DNA of 36,248 nt from Phaeoceros laevis (Eukaryota > Anthocerotophyta > Anthocerotopsida > Notothyladales). The notes below the pieces were generated by a model. The model was not told the origin of the DNA. It did no database searches and saw nothing but the letters and a program-made list of their open reading frames with translations. Location of the stretch: assembly GCA_049999765.1 (NCBI GenBank), contig JBNGIQ010009074.1, positions 1-36,248 on the forward strand. Direction: 5' to 3'. This document shows positions 9,901-21,238 of the stretch, piece after piece. Numbering within the stretch: position 1 is the first letter of the stretch; each line of letters begins with the position of its first letter. The translations under genes and the position numbers were made by a program.

Positions 9901-10349
9901 AGAAATAATCCTGCCACAGGAACTCTTGTCGCTCTTTCTGGGCAATTCCTTCACTCCTGTAATTCCCTGACGCAGGTATCTCCAGACGCCCCAGACCGCG
10001 AAAGGTATGAGATGCAAATGCGCCCTTGATTGCTACACTTTCCAGAGGTGCCATGTTGTGCATGTGCGCAGCGGAAGGTGCCGACGGCAAAGTATCCATC
10101 CAGACTTTTTGCTTGGTCAGCATACTGGGCATGTCGAGCAGCTAGATGAGTTGCTGCAAAGGCTGATTTTGAGATGCTTGACAGCTCTAACAAACTCCGG
10201 CCAGCCAGGGCCTCCTGCCTCTGTTTCCGGTTCTCACTGTTTTGAAATTTCAGCTGAGGGCTTCTGCATGCAGATTGAACAGCAAACCTGGTGTTGAAGT
10301 ATGCTCGAACATTTATGACGCATGCTGGGTTCCGCCTCAGTCTCACCAT
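6926..10349 (-). CDS. PLS-class PPR with PDF motif and KP-like DYW domain (GDRH end)
   Basis: Probable organelle RNA-editing factor. The main open frame runs from about 10141 to the stop at 6926. Its first ATG (10132) lacks a targeting peptide, but an upstream minus-strand frame from ATG 10349 begins MVRLRRNPACVINVRAYFNT, rich in Arg and Ser and poor in acids. A 169-nt intron (GTATGC at 10125 to TTACAG at 9957) joins the two in frame, giving 1084 residues. After the presequence comes an OSB-type PDF motif (LWQDYFLDPAQWWDNR, HPDFRRKRSKEALWLD, KPAWVDSQL). Then follow about six PLS modules of roughly 100 residues and the P2-L2-S2-E1 block. The E2 box reads AKACIEVQNKVHEFIVGY, a KP-type rather than PG or WW form. 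The DYW domain has the zinc/deaminase signatures CGHAEKLALAYGLL (HxE) and MCNDCH (CxxCH), and ends CSCGDRH instead of CSCGDYW. The fit to the U-to-C-associated subgroup is by pattern memory only. Confidence 0.88.
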
Positions 10350-10424
10350 TCGATGTTCGTAGTTGACGGAGCTGAGGGATTCTGACTCCCACGTGCATTA
10401 CAGAGTCCGCAAGGAGTGACGAAG
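10350..10424. promoter_or_regulatory. 75-bp divergent promoter with a G-box
   Basis: The probable start codons of two PPR genes point away from each other at 10349 (minus) and 10425 (plus), leaving 75 bp. The gap holds a palindromic CACGTG G-box at 10390-10395 and no TATA box. The plus-strand start has a good context (GAAGATGGCGGC). With so little room, the core promoters probably overlap the 5' ends of the opposite transcripts. If the unspliced starts (10132 and 10609) are the true ones, the gap is about 476 bp instead. Confidence 0.5.
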
Positions 10425-13116
10425 ATGGCGGCTAAATCCTTCAGCGGAAATCTTCGCGTACAGATCACTGGTACTCTCCTAAGGGATAGACGCCAGCATA
10501 ACCGCTTGGTGTCCTGTCAAAAGGCGTTCACTTTGGGTTCGTGCGTGCAAGCAGGTTCTACCCAGAGCAGACGTTTCCACTCTCATCAGTTTCCAAGTTT
10601 TTTAACCCATGCAAACACCAGGGTTGAGGGTTACAAGTTCGATCAGCGCAGACAAGACAGATACCCTACAATCCATAACAGAGGCCTTAGGCAGGAAGAC
10701 ATCATCCAAGCATGCAGGTGTTGGCAGCTTTGGAAATGGTTCTTGGGTATATGGTCGACGCAGAAATGGAAACACTGTTGACACAAAGTCACCCCAACGA
10801 GATAGCTTGTACTGGGCTGCACTATTATCGGAACATACAAAACGTGGGCAAGGCAGACATGCTCTCAGAATCTATGACGAAATGCGACAGGGTGGAGTTA
10901 GACCAAGCTCCCATGCGTTTGTTGCGGCATTGAAGGCGTGCAGTAGCTTAAAGGACCTTGAAAGGGCTAGGCAAATCCATGCTGACGTGGTAGAATGTGG
11001 ATTTGAGTCAGACTTATACGTGGGTAACACACTCATAGATGTATATGCCAAATGCGGGAGCTTGGTAGATGCTAGGGATATCTTTGAGAAGAAACCTCGC
11101 CGTGATGTGGTTTCCTGGAATTCCATGATTTTTAGTTACGTCCAGTTGGGAAAGGGTGAAGAGGCTCTGCAGTTGTTTGCACGGATGCAACAAGAAGCTG
11201 TGTTGCCCAGTGACAGGACATTTGTTGGTGCACTAAAGGCGTGCTGTAGCCTGGCTGCATCAAACGAGAGAAAGAATAGCAATGGGGTACTACTCAGGAC
11301 AGAATGCCTGGAGCAAGTCAGAGCCATCCACTCACAAATAGTCAAGAGTGGGTGTGATTTGGACATTTTTGTTGGGACCATGCTGGTGGATGTCTATGTG
11401 AAATGTGGTAGTCTGCTGGATGCCAGACATGTCTTTGACAAAATGCCTCATCGTGATGCAGTTTCCTGGAATGCCATGATCTTAGGGTATGCTCAGATGG
11501 AAGAGGGTGAGGAAGCTCTGTACCTATATGCAAAGATGGAACAGGAAGGTGTGGTGCCCAATGAACGAACGTTCGTGGGTGCACTCAAGGCTTGTAGAAG
11601 TGTAGCATTGTATGGAGGAGGGGATGGGGCCACTAGGAAATGTCTGAAGAGGCGATGTGTGGACCAAATTAGAGCCATTCATTTACAAGTCACAAACAGT
11701 GGATCTTTAACTGATCTATTTGTTGGGACAATGCTGGTGGATGCATATGCAAAATGCGGAAGCCTGCTGGATGCTAGGCGTGTTTTTGAGAAAATGCCTA
11801 GGCGCGATGTGGTTTGCTGGAATGCCATGATCATGGGGTACGCCCAGATGGGCGAGGGGAAAGAAGCCTTGAGATTGTACGGACAGATGCAACAAGAAGG
11901 AGTGGTTCCAGATGCGCAAGCATACGTTGCTGCTATCAAGGCTTGCAGCAGCCTCCTTGTCTTGGAAGAGGGTAATGGAAGTACTGTAAAGCATGCGAAA
12001 GAAAGGTGCCTAACACAAGTAGATGACATACACTCAGATATACTGAAGAGTGGCTTAAATTTGGACACGTTCATGGGAACAATGTTAGTGGACGTGTATG
12101 CGAAATGTGGCAGCCTGCAACAGGCCAGGCTAGTTTTTGATAGGATGCCACATCGTGATGTTGTTTCGTGGAATGCTATGATACAGGGGTATGCGCAGAT
12201 GGAAGAAGGTGAAGAGGCACTGCAGCTGTATGCAGATATGCAACGGGAAGGCGTTGTCCCTAATGATCAAACATTCTTGGGTGCCCTCAAGGCTTGCGGT
12301 ACTATTGCAGGACTGGAGAAAGGAAGGAGCATTCATGCTCAAATAGTCGGACTTGAGCACGAGGATACCAGTCTTTTTGTGGCCAACAGTCTTATTGACA
12401 TGTACAGTAAATGTGGAAGCATGGCGGAGGCTCAAGAAGTGTTTGATGCATTGCACACAAGAGACGTCGTGACATGGAGCGCCTTGATTGCAGGATATGC
12501 CCATCAAGGAGACAGTCTACTTGTGATCGATTTTTTTCAGGGGATGACGCAGGAGGGCATACAACCAGACGGCATCACATTCCTTAGCGTTCTAAGTGCC
12601 TGCTGTCAGGCGGGTCTAGTTGTCAAGGCCCAGGAGTACTTCGAGTCTATGACGAAGACGTTTGGCATCACCCCAACCATCGATCACTACACCTGTATGA
12701 TTGATATCCTGGGTCGAGCAGGCCAGGTGGACCAGGCAATGAGGATGGTAAACACGATGCCTTTTCAACCTGATGCTGCTGTATGGGAGATTGTGCTGAG
12801 TGCTTGTCAGAAATGGGGTCAGGTAGAGCTCGGGCGACAAGTATTTGAAGGTGCAGTCAGGCTGGACAGAAGTAATCCTGCATTATATATCTTGATGTCA
12901 AATATTTACGCGGCTGCTCACATGTGGGAAGATGCTAAGCAGATCCAGGATATGAGACTGCAAGCACAAGTATGGAAGCAGCAAGGGCAGAGCTGGTGGA
13001 CTGATAGGAGTGGGCTTGTTCACCCATTTGTGGTGGGAGATCGAAAACATCCTGACGCACAAGATATCTACCTGGAGCTACGAAATCTTTTCGTCAAAAT
13101 GGACGAGAAAGGCTAG
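10425..13116 (+). CDS. PLS-class PPR ending in a WW-type E2 box, no DYW domain
   Basis: The continuous PPR frame runs from ATG 10609 to a TAG at 13114-13116 (835 residues). Upstream, in another frame, ATG 10425 opens a good organelle presequence (MAAKSFSGNLRVQITGTLLR, then SRRFHSHQFPSF). A phase-1 intron ending at the CAG at 10715-10717 would join them, with a donor near 10555, 10573 or 10597; I cannot choose. The array has about five PLS modules. Three L motifs are 15-20 residues too long, with inserts such as NERKNSNGVLLRTECLEQ between KAC and IHSQI. The end is a P2-L2-S2-E1 block, then QGQSWWTDRSGLVHPFVVGD and LRNLFVKMDEKG before the stop. No DYW domain follows in any frame, so it resembles E2-only editing factors that use a deaminase in trans. 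No PDF motif is visible, although ITEALGRK resembles the tail of that motif in the PPR at 26710. Confidence 0.85.
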
Positions 13117-13316
13117 GTAGCTCAACTTCATCCCATGCAGCTAGGTGAACATTATTAGCAGGCAGACTGATGAGCACAGCCGAACTTTTTTTTTCCTTTC
13201 CGTCCATGTGCAGTAGACTATATCTGAGCAGAGTCTGAGACTCTCCCTCTATTGATGCTATATTTATTATTTACCACTAATGCTCTTTTGTACAGGCTTG
13301 AGTGTACTGGGCGTGC

Positions 13317-13372
13317 CGCACGCATAGGAAGAGATGGGAGCGGCACGCACACATAGGAAGAGGTGGGAGCAA
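13317..13372. repeat. Imperfect ~27-bp tandem repeat upstream of the GT90 gene
   Basis: The word CATAGGAAGAG(A/G)TGGGAGC with flanking GCACGC occurs twice in a row. It lies in the 335-bp interval between the PPR stop and the GT90 start, which is purine-rich near the ATG and shows no clear TATA box. It may be part of the promoter or 5' leader. Confidence 0.6.
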
Positions 13373-13451
13373 GGGAGCCAGCGGCGAGCAATGACGCGGT
13401 GCCGGCGAGCCTTGAAGTTGCAGCTGCAACGAGTGGTGGAAGAAGAAGAAG

Positions 13452-15286
13452 ATGGTGAAAGGCGGAGGGGCGGGGCGCAAGAAATTTCAGCACCGCGTGC
13501 GTCCATCCCTGTTGTTCCTGGGTGTGCTGGCCGGAATCGCGACGTGCTTCATGGTGGTAACGCACAGGCGGTGCTCGTTGGACGATTCCTACACCATGAG
13601 GTTATCCAGCCAGCCAGCCAGCCAGTTCCCTAGGGTTTTTTTTGCTTCTTCTGCTGGCCTTGCAATTTGTTACACACAAGGACGGACTGGACTGGTGCAG
13701 GTGTGGTGGTCGGCAGCAGCAGCAGCATGGCCCCGAGAAGGAGGGTGAGGAGGCGGAGCGGAAGCTATGGACCTACTCGGATGTGCTGTGGAATCGGGTG
13801 GACAGAACCGAAATTGAGGCGCAGGATTGGAAGGAGCTGTTGGCAGCAGCGGGCGGGCGCAGCGGATCCGGAGGCGGGTTCGATTTTGCGGACCCCCGGC
13901 TGCACATGGTGGTGAAGCTGGTGAAGCACTACCTGGAGCCGTGGCGTCCGATCGGGGGCGTGGAGCAGGGGTTCGGTGCACCGCGCCAGGCGTGGAAGGT
14001 GGCGAGCGTGAGGGAAGCGGCGGTGACCTCCAATGTCATGTCTTGCTGCCTCCACGTGAGGGTGGTGGAGGGGCGGGTGTATTTCCGCTACGGCCAGGTG
14101 GTGAGCCTGGCGTGGCGGCTGAGCAGGGCCAACGACTTCATCACCTTTCTGCAGGCGACGGTGGAGAGGTATGGGCTGAAGAGCCTGCGAGCCGAGTTCT
14201 TGTTCAACACCTGCGACCACCCGCTGGGGACGGGGGCCGCCTCGTCCACCACCACCGAGATCTCCAACAGGGCCAACTACCTGGTGCTGAGCAACCACAT
14301 GACGGACGCCCACACGGACGTGCTGGTGCCCGATTTCCTGGACTGGGGGGAGTCCTACATGCCCACCCCGGAGGACCTGGCGGTGGCCTCCAGCAACCTC
14401 ACCTGGGAGGAGAGGGAGTCCAAGCTGGTGTTCCGGGGCTCCACCACCAACTACCATCTGGAGCACTTCAATTGGGGCAGCAGCGCGCGGGTGAGGCTCC
14501 ACAGGATGACGGACGCCTTCCCGCACCTGCTGGAAGCTCGCATCTCGCGGTGGAGCCACACCACCCCCGGCGTGGTGTGGGCTATGAAGCGGGACGGAGT
14601 GAACCTGGCGCCGCGCCTCGACTTCGCGGCCAAGAATGCCTACAAGTACGAGCTGGTCATGGACGGAGGGCTGGGCACGACTCGATTGTGCGGCGTCCTG
14701 TCCACCGACAGGGTGGTGGTGCGCCAGAGCTCTCCGTTTTTCCAATTCTTCGACCCTCTGCTCAAGCGGGGCCGGCATTTTGTGGAAGTGAAGCACAAGT
14801 AAGTAGTCTCCCAGACCCGTTAAGATTCTTTTTTCCCCTCATACGAACAAACCTTGGAAGCAGCCAACAATTTGTTTGCCCTGCAGTCTGCAGGACTTGG
14901 CGGGAACGGTTGCCTACATGCAGGAGCACGACCAAGAGATGCAGCAGATGGTGAAGGATGCACACCGGGAGGTTGGGTGGGTGTGTTCTGTGCAGGGCCG
15001 GATGTTGGCTCTGGCGGTGCTGCTGGTGAAGTACCAGGCACTCCTCAAGGACTCGCAGCTGGTAGACAAACCCGAGCAGATGTGTCGCTGGGGAGCCCCC
15101 ACCCAACTGCATAACTACACCAGGGACGAGCGGCCAGAGTGCATGTACACCAACCCGTCTCCCATTTTAGAGAAGCCAGGATGTCCTACGGTCTGCTCTT
15201 ACTACGGCTTGCGCGCCAAGGATTGGTACTGGCTCTCGGCCAAGGATCTGGACGGATGGCGGGACTGGAACACTTTTTCCTCTTGA
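13452..15286 (+). CDS. GT90 / CAP10-domain (POGLUT-like) glycosyltransferase, 3 exons
   Basis: Exons 13452-13600, 13701-14798 and 14887-15286 join in frame to 548 residues. The basic start (MVKGGGAGRKKFQ) is followed by a hydrophobic segment (SLLFLGVLAGIATCFMVV), a type II signal anchor expected for a Golgi or ER lumenal enzyme. The CAP10/DUF821 core is clear: KLVFRGSTTNYHLEHFNWG, KYELVMDGG, STDRVVVRQSSPFFQFFDPL, RGRHFVEVKHNLQDL, then an EHDQEMQQMVKDA helix typical of the family. CAP10 proteins transfer glucose or xylose; the plant acceptor cannot be told from sequence. A Gln run follows the second junction. There is no C-terminal KDEL (end RDWNTFSS). The first intron holds a CCAG tetranucleotide run; a phase-0 donor at 13558 paired with acceptor 13680 is an alternative. 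The gene is strongly GC-rich at third positions, unlike the PPR genes beside it. Confidence 0.88.
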
Positions 15287-16007
15287 GTCATTCCGATCCC
15301 CTCAAACTTGCTGTCCCCACGTTTTGAACGAACAACTACACATACATTCCACACTGGCAGCACTCTGAATGGAGGACCACACTTTTCTCTCCTCCCAATC
15401 TGAACCCAGGCCTACCCTCTACTAGCTGACTGGCACTTGTAAGTAGCTCGTGAGCACCTCGGTTGCTTTGTGTAACTTCCATTTCCTGGATATGTCATCA
15501 CATGGACGGATTTGTGAGTAGCAGTGGACTGTCCTCCATCAGCTCAACGTCCGTAGTGCGACAACCTGGATATAACGCCTCCTGCTTCTGTAGCAGTCCC
15601 ACTAGCAACGGCCTAGTGGGATCATCCCTCCTCTCATCCTCTCCTTCAGCCTAGTCATCCCCGTCTACAGCCTCATCATCCTATTCTACAGCCTCATCAA
15701 GTGCTGCACTAGCTTGACCAGCGTCCTCTGAATCAGATGATGACTTGTAAGTTGGTGGAGGTAGTCGCCCATGTGCAGCAACGTTCGCATCAACCACCCT
15801 CTTTTGTCTCAGGGTTTGGTATTGACGTTTTGGTAGAGTACATGGGCATAGCAGCCACTTTTCGTCATCTGTTTCTTCAGTCATCTTACATTGTCACCTT
15901 CAAGTAGTCCCCTTTTGTATGATCCTGAATGCAGTTGCCTGCCCTGCTGTACACAGCACAATCACAACAAAAGGCATGCATGAGTAAAACTGTCCGCTAA
16001 GATTTGT
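15287..16007. other. No recognised gene; acidic minus-strand frame noted
   Basis: A minus-strand frame at about 15680-15884 begins MTEETDDEKWLLCPCTLPKR and ends in a Ser/Asp/Glu-rich stretch with a repeated GATGAGGCTGTAGA word, then meets stop codons. It may be a remnant of a gene or a transposase tail, but I recognise no family. Otherwise I see only the 3' flank of the GT90 gene. Confidence 0.3.
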
Positions 16008-16127
16008 GGCCCGAGCCCATGCTGAGCATACCCATATATCATGGCAGTCCATACTACCGCATACCTTGTGGACAGACTGTCAAACACTTCGCTTGCATCC
16101 TCCAACTGACCACATCGTGCATACCAA
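16008..16127 (-). pseudogene. PPR relic (S motif plus start of P motif)
   Basis: The minus strand reads YARCGQLEDASEVFDSLSTR and continues YAVVWTAMIYGYAQHGLGP, a perfect S-to-P junction of a PLS-class PPR (MYAKCGxLxDAxxVFDxL...VVTWTAMIxGYAQHGLG). Nothing PPR-like continues on either side, so only about 40 residues remain. It is most likely debris from duplication of the neighbouring PPR genes. Confidence 0.75.
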
Positions 16128-17311
16128 GGGACAGCAACGTGGAGGGTTTCCCATGTAGAAGTAAATTTGACAAGGAGTGGACATTGCCCAGGAGAGGCGA
16201 CTTCTTCAGCATTGTGAACTTATATGCTAAGCACAAGGCACACGAAAGCAATGCTCAGGACAGCAGCACCTTGTTCGCAACCACCTCTCACCAACTAGTT
16301 CCTCAGAGTTCAAAACTTACATTAGTACTTGCTATGGAGATCACATAAGCAACCTGAGTGAATCTGAGACACTCTTCAGAAATCCTGGCAGAGGCATCTA
16401 AGAACAACGGGAAACGGCTACCAGAAAAGCCTGCCAGTGCAGATTTTATCAGGTCTGTTATGAGGGACCCAGCAAAAACGAAAGCCTCCAACGAAGGTAT
16501 GTTGATAGATTTCGCCACTGTATACGTACTCTCAAGGTTCTGGACACGGAATTGTCACTAGAAAGATCCTTCTAGCAAATTGGATGCACAAAAGGGAGTT
16601 CGACTGCAGGGTGCAAATTGGACTATTCATGCCAGATGATCACACTTCTCCCTCCATCTTTCAGGAAGCTAAACAGTCTCCCATGCTACAAGAAGGACTA
16701 CTCCAGGTCTCTTAAGTAACAATCCAAAACCAAGGTGAGCATAAGGGAGAGTCAGTTAATATTGACAAGTTCAGAAGATAGTGCAGGTGGTCGTTGCTCC
16801 GTTGCATGTTTATTAACCACAAATACATGGCTGAACAGAATGGGTCTCGAGACTGTCTCCAAGGAGCACATCGAGACAATAATTCCTACCTCCAGAATAC
16901 CTACGCCGATGCAGATGCAATCAGCAAGGATGCAAAGCAAACTACATAGCAGGACCTCTGAAGTAAGTCCTACAAAAAGAGACCAAACAGTTACGTTGCT
17001 AGTCATCAGTGTTTGCAACTAGTTTGCTGATATTGACTCCATGCAATGCAGATGTCCGTGGAGCTCCGGAGCCCAATGCATGACACCACCCGAATATACA
17101 TGTAAGTGCGGGCACTCCAGTCTACTGGTCTAGGGACCCGCTACTGTACATATGATGAAATTGCCTCGGTACATATACCACTTCACACACACTCCCACAA
17201 GAAAGGTTTCACACACAAATTTATATACATGCCTGGTACAGGCCCATCTCTGGAAAGAGACTCACATCCACGCCATCACTTGTCCCGAGCGCCCTGCCCG
17301 GCAAGAAAGCA
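16128..17311. other. No recognised gene; possible minus-strand exon
   Basis: A minus-strand frame at about 16365-16518 reads INIPSLEAFVFAGSLITDLI and continues KSALAGFSGSRFPLFLDA. It ends at a CAG|GTTGCT donor-like site and looks protein-like, but I cannot name a family. A second minus-strand exon-like stretch lies at about 16860-16980 after a TTTTTGTAG acceptor. No connected gene model emerged. Confidence 0.25.
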
Positions 17312-18992
17312 TCACAAATGGAGGGGCCGCCTAGGCAGGTAGTCCAGCCATTGCGCCGGGGTCCTCGCGTGGAAGGACAGACTCCGAAACGTCTTGTAGT
17401 TTGGCGGCAGATCCAAGCTGTTGAGCTCCCTAGGCTCCTGTTACCAAATACCCCCAAGGTTGCCCTTCTGTTAGACAAACCAACCCAACTCATCGCTGCC
17501 AAAGGCAACACCGACCAGGCCGCAGTTGGACTACTAACTCTGGGTGGTCTCAACAGCTTCATGTTGGCCTCCTCCAAGCTCTTATCCCCTTTCTTCACGT
17601 TGCATGATGAGCAAGCAGTCACCTGTTGAGACCGTCAGGATCAACAATTGATCACTCACTGCATACATCTGCAGCCCATCCCTACTTCACACTTGGGTTG
17701 CTTCCAACCCTCCTGCTGCTGCTTATAGGCACAGTAGGTTGCAGTTACTTACAAGATTCTCCCAGGTCCAAGGACCTCCTCTCGACGCAGCTTGCACATG
17801 ATCAATGGTTAACGCGTCCCGAAGGTTGCAGTATCTGACAACATGTACCCACCGCACCAATGGTGCAACAACCATCTTATCCACATGAAACGCCAGCCCA
17901 CAGATTACAGGTCCACCTTCCTAGTGACTTGCTTCCACGCGCAAGACCAACACAATGCCCCAACACTTACTGGCATCTGTATTTGTCCCTTAGAAAAATG
18001 TTGTTCCGGCTGAGAGAGAGCTTCACCTTCTGATGCTTCGGTGCATGAACGAAACCGTTCACCTGGAAAGCGCACCACCATTCGTTTTTTCGCTAGTCCC
18101 CCAAATAAAAGAGTACTAGCTATACTGATTGCTGGGAGGGAATCAACGGCATTCTGTGTGTGAGTAGCCTCTCAAGGAACAAAAATTACCCTCAACACAG
18201 CCGGAATGAAAAATGCCCTGGTGGTCGACATCACTATTTGATCATAATACTCCAGAACATCTGCCTGCAATTATTCAGAAACAGGAATGCTGTTCAGAGA
18301 GCCAGCAACAACAACACCCAAACAAAAACCCAATCGGACAGTGGCACAGGGAGCAGCTGTATGTGATGACATGCAGCTGCATCTCTAGGGCAGTTGCCAC
18401 AGCTTACGGGTACCAGATGATGACAGAGCTAGCTGAACCACAGATACTGAGCCCAGCTAGGAACACCCATTGCTGCAATTTGCGCTCCAGAGTTACCATT
18501 GGCAAAACTATGAGACAACCAGGTGCTATCCACATTGGTTGAGTGAGTCCTAACCTTTTCCAAAATCTCCAAGCACAATGCTCGCTTCCAACAAACAACA
18601 TTAACGGGTCTGCCACACACACAAAGACAACCCCAAGTTAAAGAGTTTCACGTCTGGATGTCCACACAGAAGAAGGGGCACAAACCTGGCCCTGCCCCTT
18701 CATTGTGCGCCACCTAACAATGACGTGTTAGGCAGCCACAGCAAGCCAATTCTTGTTACCTGTATGATACATCAAGAACAAGACCTCTGTACACATTTAG
18801 CTCTTCATCACAGTCAACACCAGAGTCATCATCGTACGCTTCTGACGGCATGTTTGTGTGAGATTTCCCCAGCGAAGAACCTAAACCTGTTAAACCTGGA
18901 CTGCTTGACTTCATAATGAGGGACTTGGACCCAGCCGATTCCACTTTTGCCTTCTTGTCATGAAGAGGGCTTGGCATTCCGCTTGGCTCCAT
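17312..18992 (-). CDS. HNH endonuclease-domain protein, 7 exons
   Basis: Minus-strand exons 18760-18992, 18555-18609, 18190-18264, 17971-18062, 17753-17834, 17539-17622 and 17312-17437 all have GT-AG borders and compatible phases, giving 248 residues. Characteristic text of the plant HNH family runs through them: ELNVYRGLVLDVSYRPVNVV, CWKRALCLEILEK, ADVLEYYDQIVM, RAFFIPAVLR, FLRDKYRCQYC, LTIDHVQAASRGGPWTWENL, VTACSSCNVKKGDKSLEEAN and LPPNYKTFRSL, ending PAQWLDYLPRRPLHL. The HNH core has the CQYC and CSSC zinc-knuckle pairs, the DHV histidine and the WENL asparagine, so the nuclease fold looks intact. The substrate and compartment of the plant family are not settled, and I propose none. The start at 18992 (MEPSGMPSPLHDKK) is a choice: the frame stays open upstream to 19184, so an N-terminal extension or targeting exon is possible. 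Confidence 0.85.
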
Positions 18993-21238
18993 TCTGGTGC
19001 TGTATATCTTGCTTTGTCTCCATCTAGCCTCTTGAGAGCCAATTGACGGGTGAGCATCTGCGTACCAGCACTTGTTTACGCAACATACCCCACTGTGATG
19101 AAACACCAAGTACTGAGAGGCTCCATTGGCTGCTTGAATTTGTGACGTCTTCATGGGGAAGGATGTCAGAGACGCCGGTAGCAACCTCGAGATGCTCCAG
19201 GTGCAAAGACTACCTGATTGACCTGCACAGGTTGCTCTCCACTCGAGTACTACAGCGGGACAAAGACCTCCCTACTTTCCAAGTCATAGGCTAAGGTCTC
19301 GTTACCATCCAGATCAGATGTGCTATGTCCGGGGCATCAAGGTTCCGTGCAAGATCAGTTGCAAAGATATCTGTCGTGTCGGCAAATTGGGAGTGCACCT
19401 AAGCTGGAAGACATGGACCTTAGGATACGGGAGCCACCACCGATACAGCGAAAATTGAGCAAGAAAGTCAAATTTCCAACACAGGCTGAAGTGCAACTTG
19501 CCACAATTTGAAGGCTCCCCTTGCACGGGGACTCAGATTATAACGATTGGAAGCTGCTCCTAAAACAGCGCTCCCGTACTCAACCAACGCTTTCCCCTTC
19601 ATGAACAGCTCGGTTACAGCACGCCCACACCAGCGACATGTGGATTACTGAGACGGCCTGCAACAATTGGTATTCAGGCAACGCTGTTGGCAGGCGCACC
19701 GGAATAGAGAGCTGCAAAACCTACCGGCTTTCATCCAGAGTACCAGGCACCAGGTGCAGGCGAATTGGAAATTCCGGGATTCCGTCTAAAGCGTCAAAAG
19801 TAGCGAATTACGCGAAGGATTGTCACCCGTCAAGGCAGAGCAACTTCAAGCAGTGAGCCTGACAATTGGAGCCAGCAGGCGACTTGGCAAGGAACAGCAC
19901 CACTCATCTATAGGAGAATGGGGAGCTGTGGAAGTGGAAATTCCTCCACATTTAGTGACATGAGCCGGACAGAGTAACGACAGGGGACGACAGGGGCAGA
20001 AGGGACTTGACCGAAGGGCTTGCAGGCTAACAAAATTTCTAAAGAACGTGAGCGAGAGCCTCTTCAGACCATGCCGACCTCGACTCGGAGTGGTTTTTTG
20101 ACGGCATTTGGAGATACTCATGCTCATGATTCCGCCCATTTGCCACGTTCGGCCGCGACGTGGACTACGGTTGATATTTTTCTCGCAACTACTAAACGTC
20201 CATACAAGAAAGCGTTTTGAGTCTCTACGAATAACATCTCTCCACGTAGCCTGTTGTATGTGCTTTGGACGTACAGGTCAATATTAGGTCGGGCCGGGTT
20301 AATGGGATCTGTCGTTGCCCGATGTACCGGTACTTGTTAACGTGACGGAACGGTGCAACCAGAAGTGAAGGTCACACGTTCCGTCCTAGGGGTGGGGGGC
20401 TTACATGTGGTCAAGTGTACATAAACTATACAGCCGCAGCCGGGATCGCCCCTGCACAATTGGATAATTTGGATAGTAGGGAGGCCTTTACGAAGAGTGC
20501 GCAGAACAACGAGCATCTCGTCCGAATCATAAACGATCCCTTCTTGCAATGCCTGATGTGCAATCCTGGCCACATCTTCCGGAGCTTCCAGGCGGACATG
20601 GCGCTACCAAGTCTAGCGCATTCCGACTTGAGTAATGCGTCGATCAAGCAACACAAGCAACGTTTGTTACCGTAACGGACTGATTCTCAGGAGCCAAACT
20701 GCGCATTCGGCAGCACGCACGAAATTCTGGCTGGAAAGCAACAGTCCTCCTTGTTGGTCCTACGTGGTTCTTTTTGCTAGCAGCAGCTTGTCTGATACGC
20801 CTTGGTTCAAACAGGTTAGATGCGCTTTTGCCTGTACAGTAGTGATGCAGAGTCTCTCGGCTGTTCTCGATCTCAGTTTCAATTTCTTACATGTTCACCT
20901 ATTGGCGTCGTGGTTTCTTACGGAGAGAATGCTGTTTGATTCCCACTCTTAACATGCAGCTTTGCTTCTTGCTCAAAAGATGGCGTCTCCTCTTGGTGAC
21001 GACCGAGGCCACCGGGCTCTACTGTTGAGGAAGGCGCTGCATTTGTGTCCAGGTCAGGAGAGGAGGCAGCATCTCAAGCAGTGTCCCCCACTTCCGCTGA
21101 GACAGGTCTCAGGCGGCGGCACGTTGGATCCCCCCCCGGTGCAGACTGGCGAGGAGCTTTCTGAAGGCGTTGAGGTGCCTTCATGGAAGGTGTCAAACAT
21201 TGTTAGTAAAGACTGTTCTTTATGGATTCTGGTTGCAG
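18993..21238. other. 2.2-kb stretch without a recognised gene
   Basis: Several frames of 60-105 codons occur on both strands, but none shows a family signature or a run of conserved exons. The most protein-like is a minus-strand stretch at about 20480-20600 reading DVARIAHQALQEGIVYDSDE, which I cannot assign. A plus-strand frame at 20962-21246 lies just before the PARP-like exons but does not resemble a PARP N-terminus. A 9-bp inverted repeat (GACGGAACG / CGTTCCGTC) lies at 20344-20385. Confidence 0.3.

Noticed and set aside
13765-14796. 343-codon open frame on the minus strand and a 375-codon plus-strand frame over the GT90 gene
   Set aside because: They overlap the well-supported GT90 exon and are composition-driven (rich in His, Pro, Gly, Arg), as expected opposite or beside a coding frame with GC-rich third positions.
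20426-20656. Protein-like minus-strand frame with DVARIAHQALQEGIVYDSDE
   Set aside because: It has a plausible composition but no family I recognise, no clear start and no neighbouring exons, so I do not call a gene.
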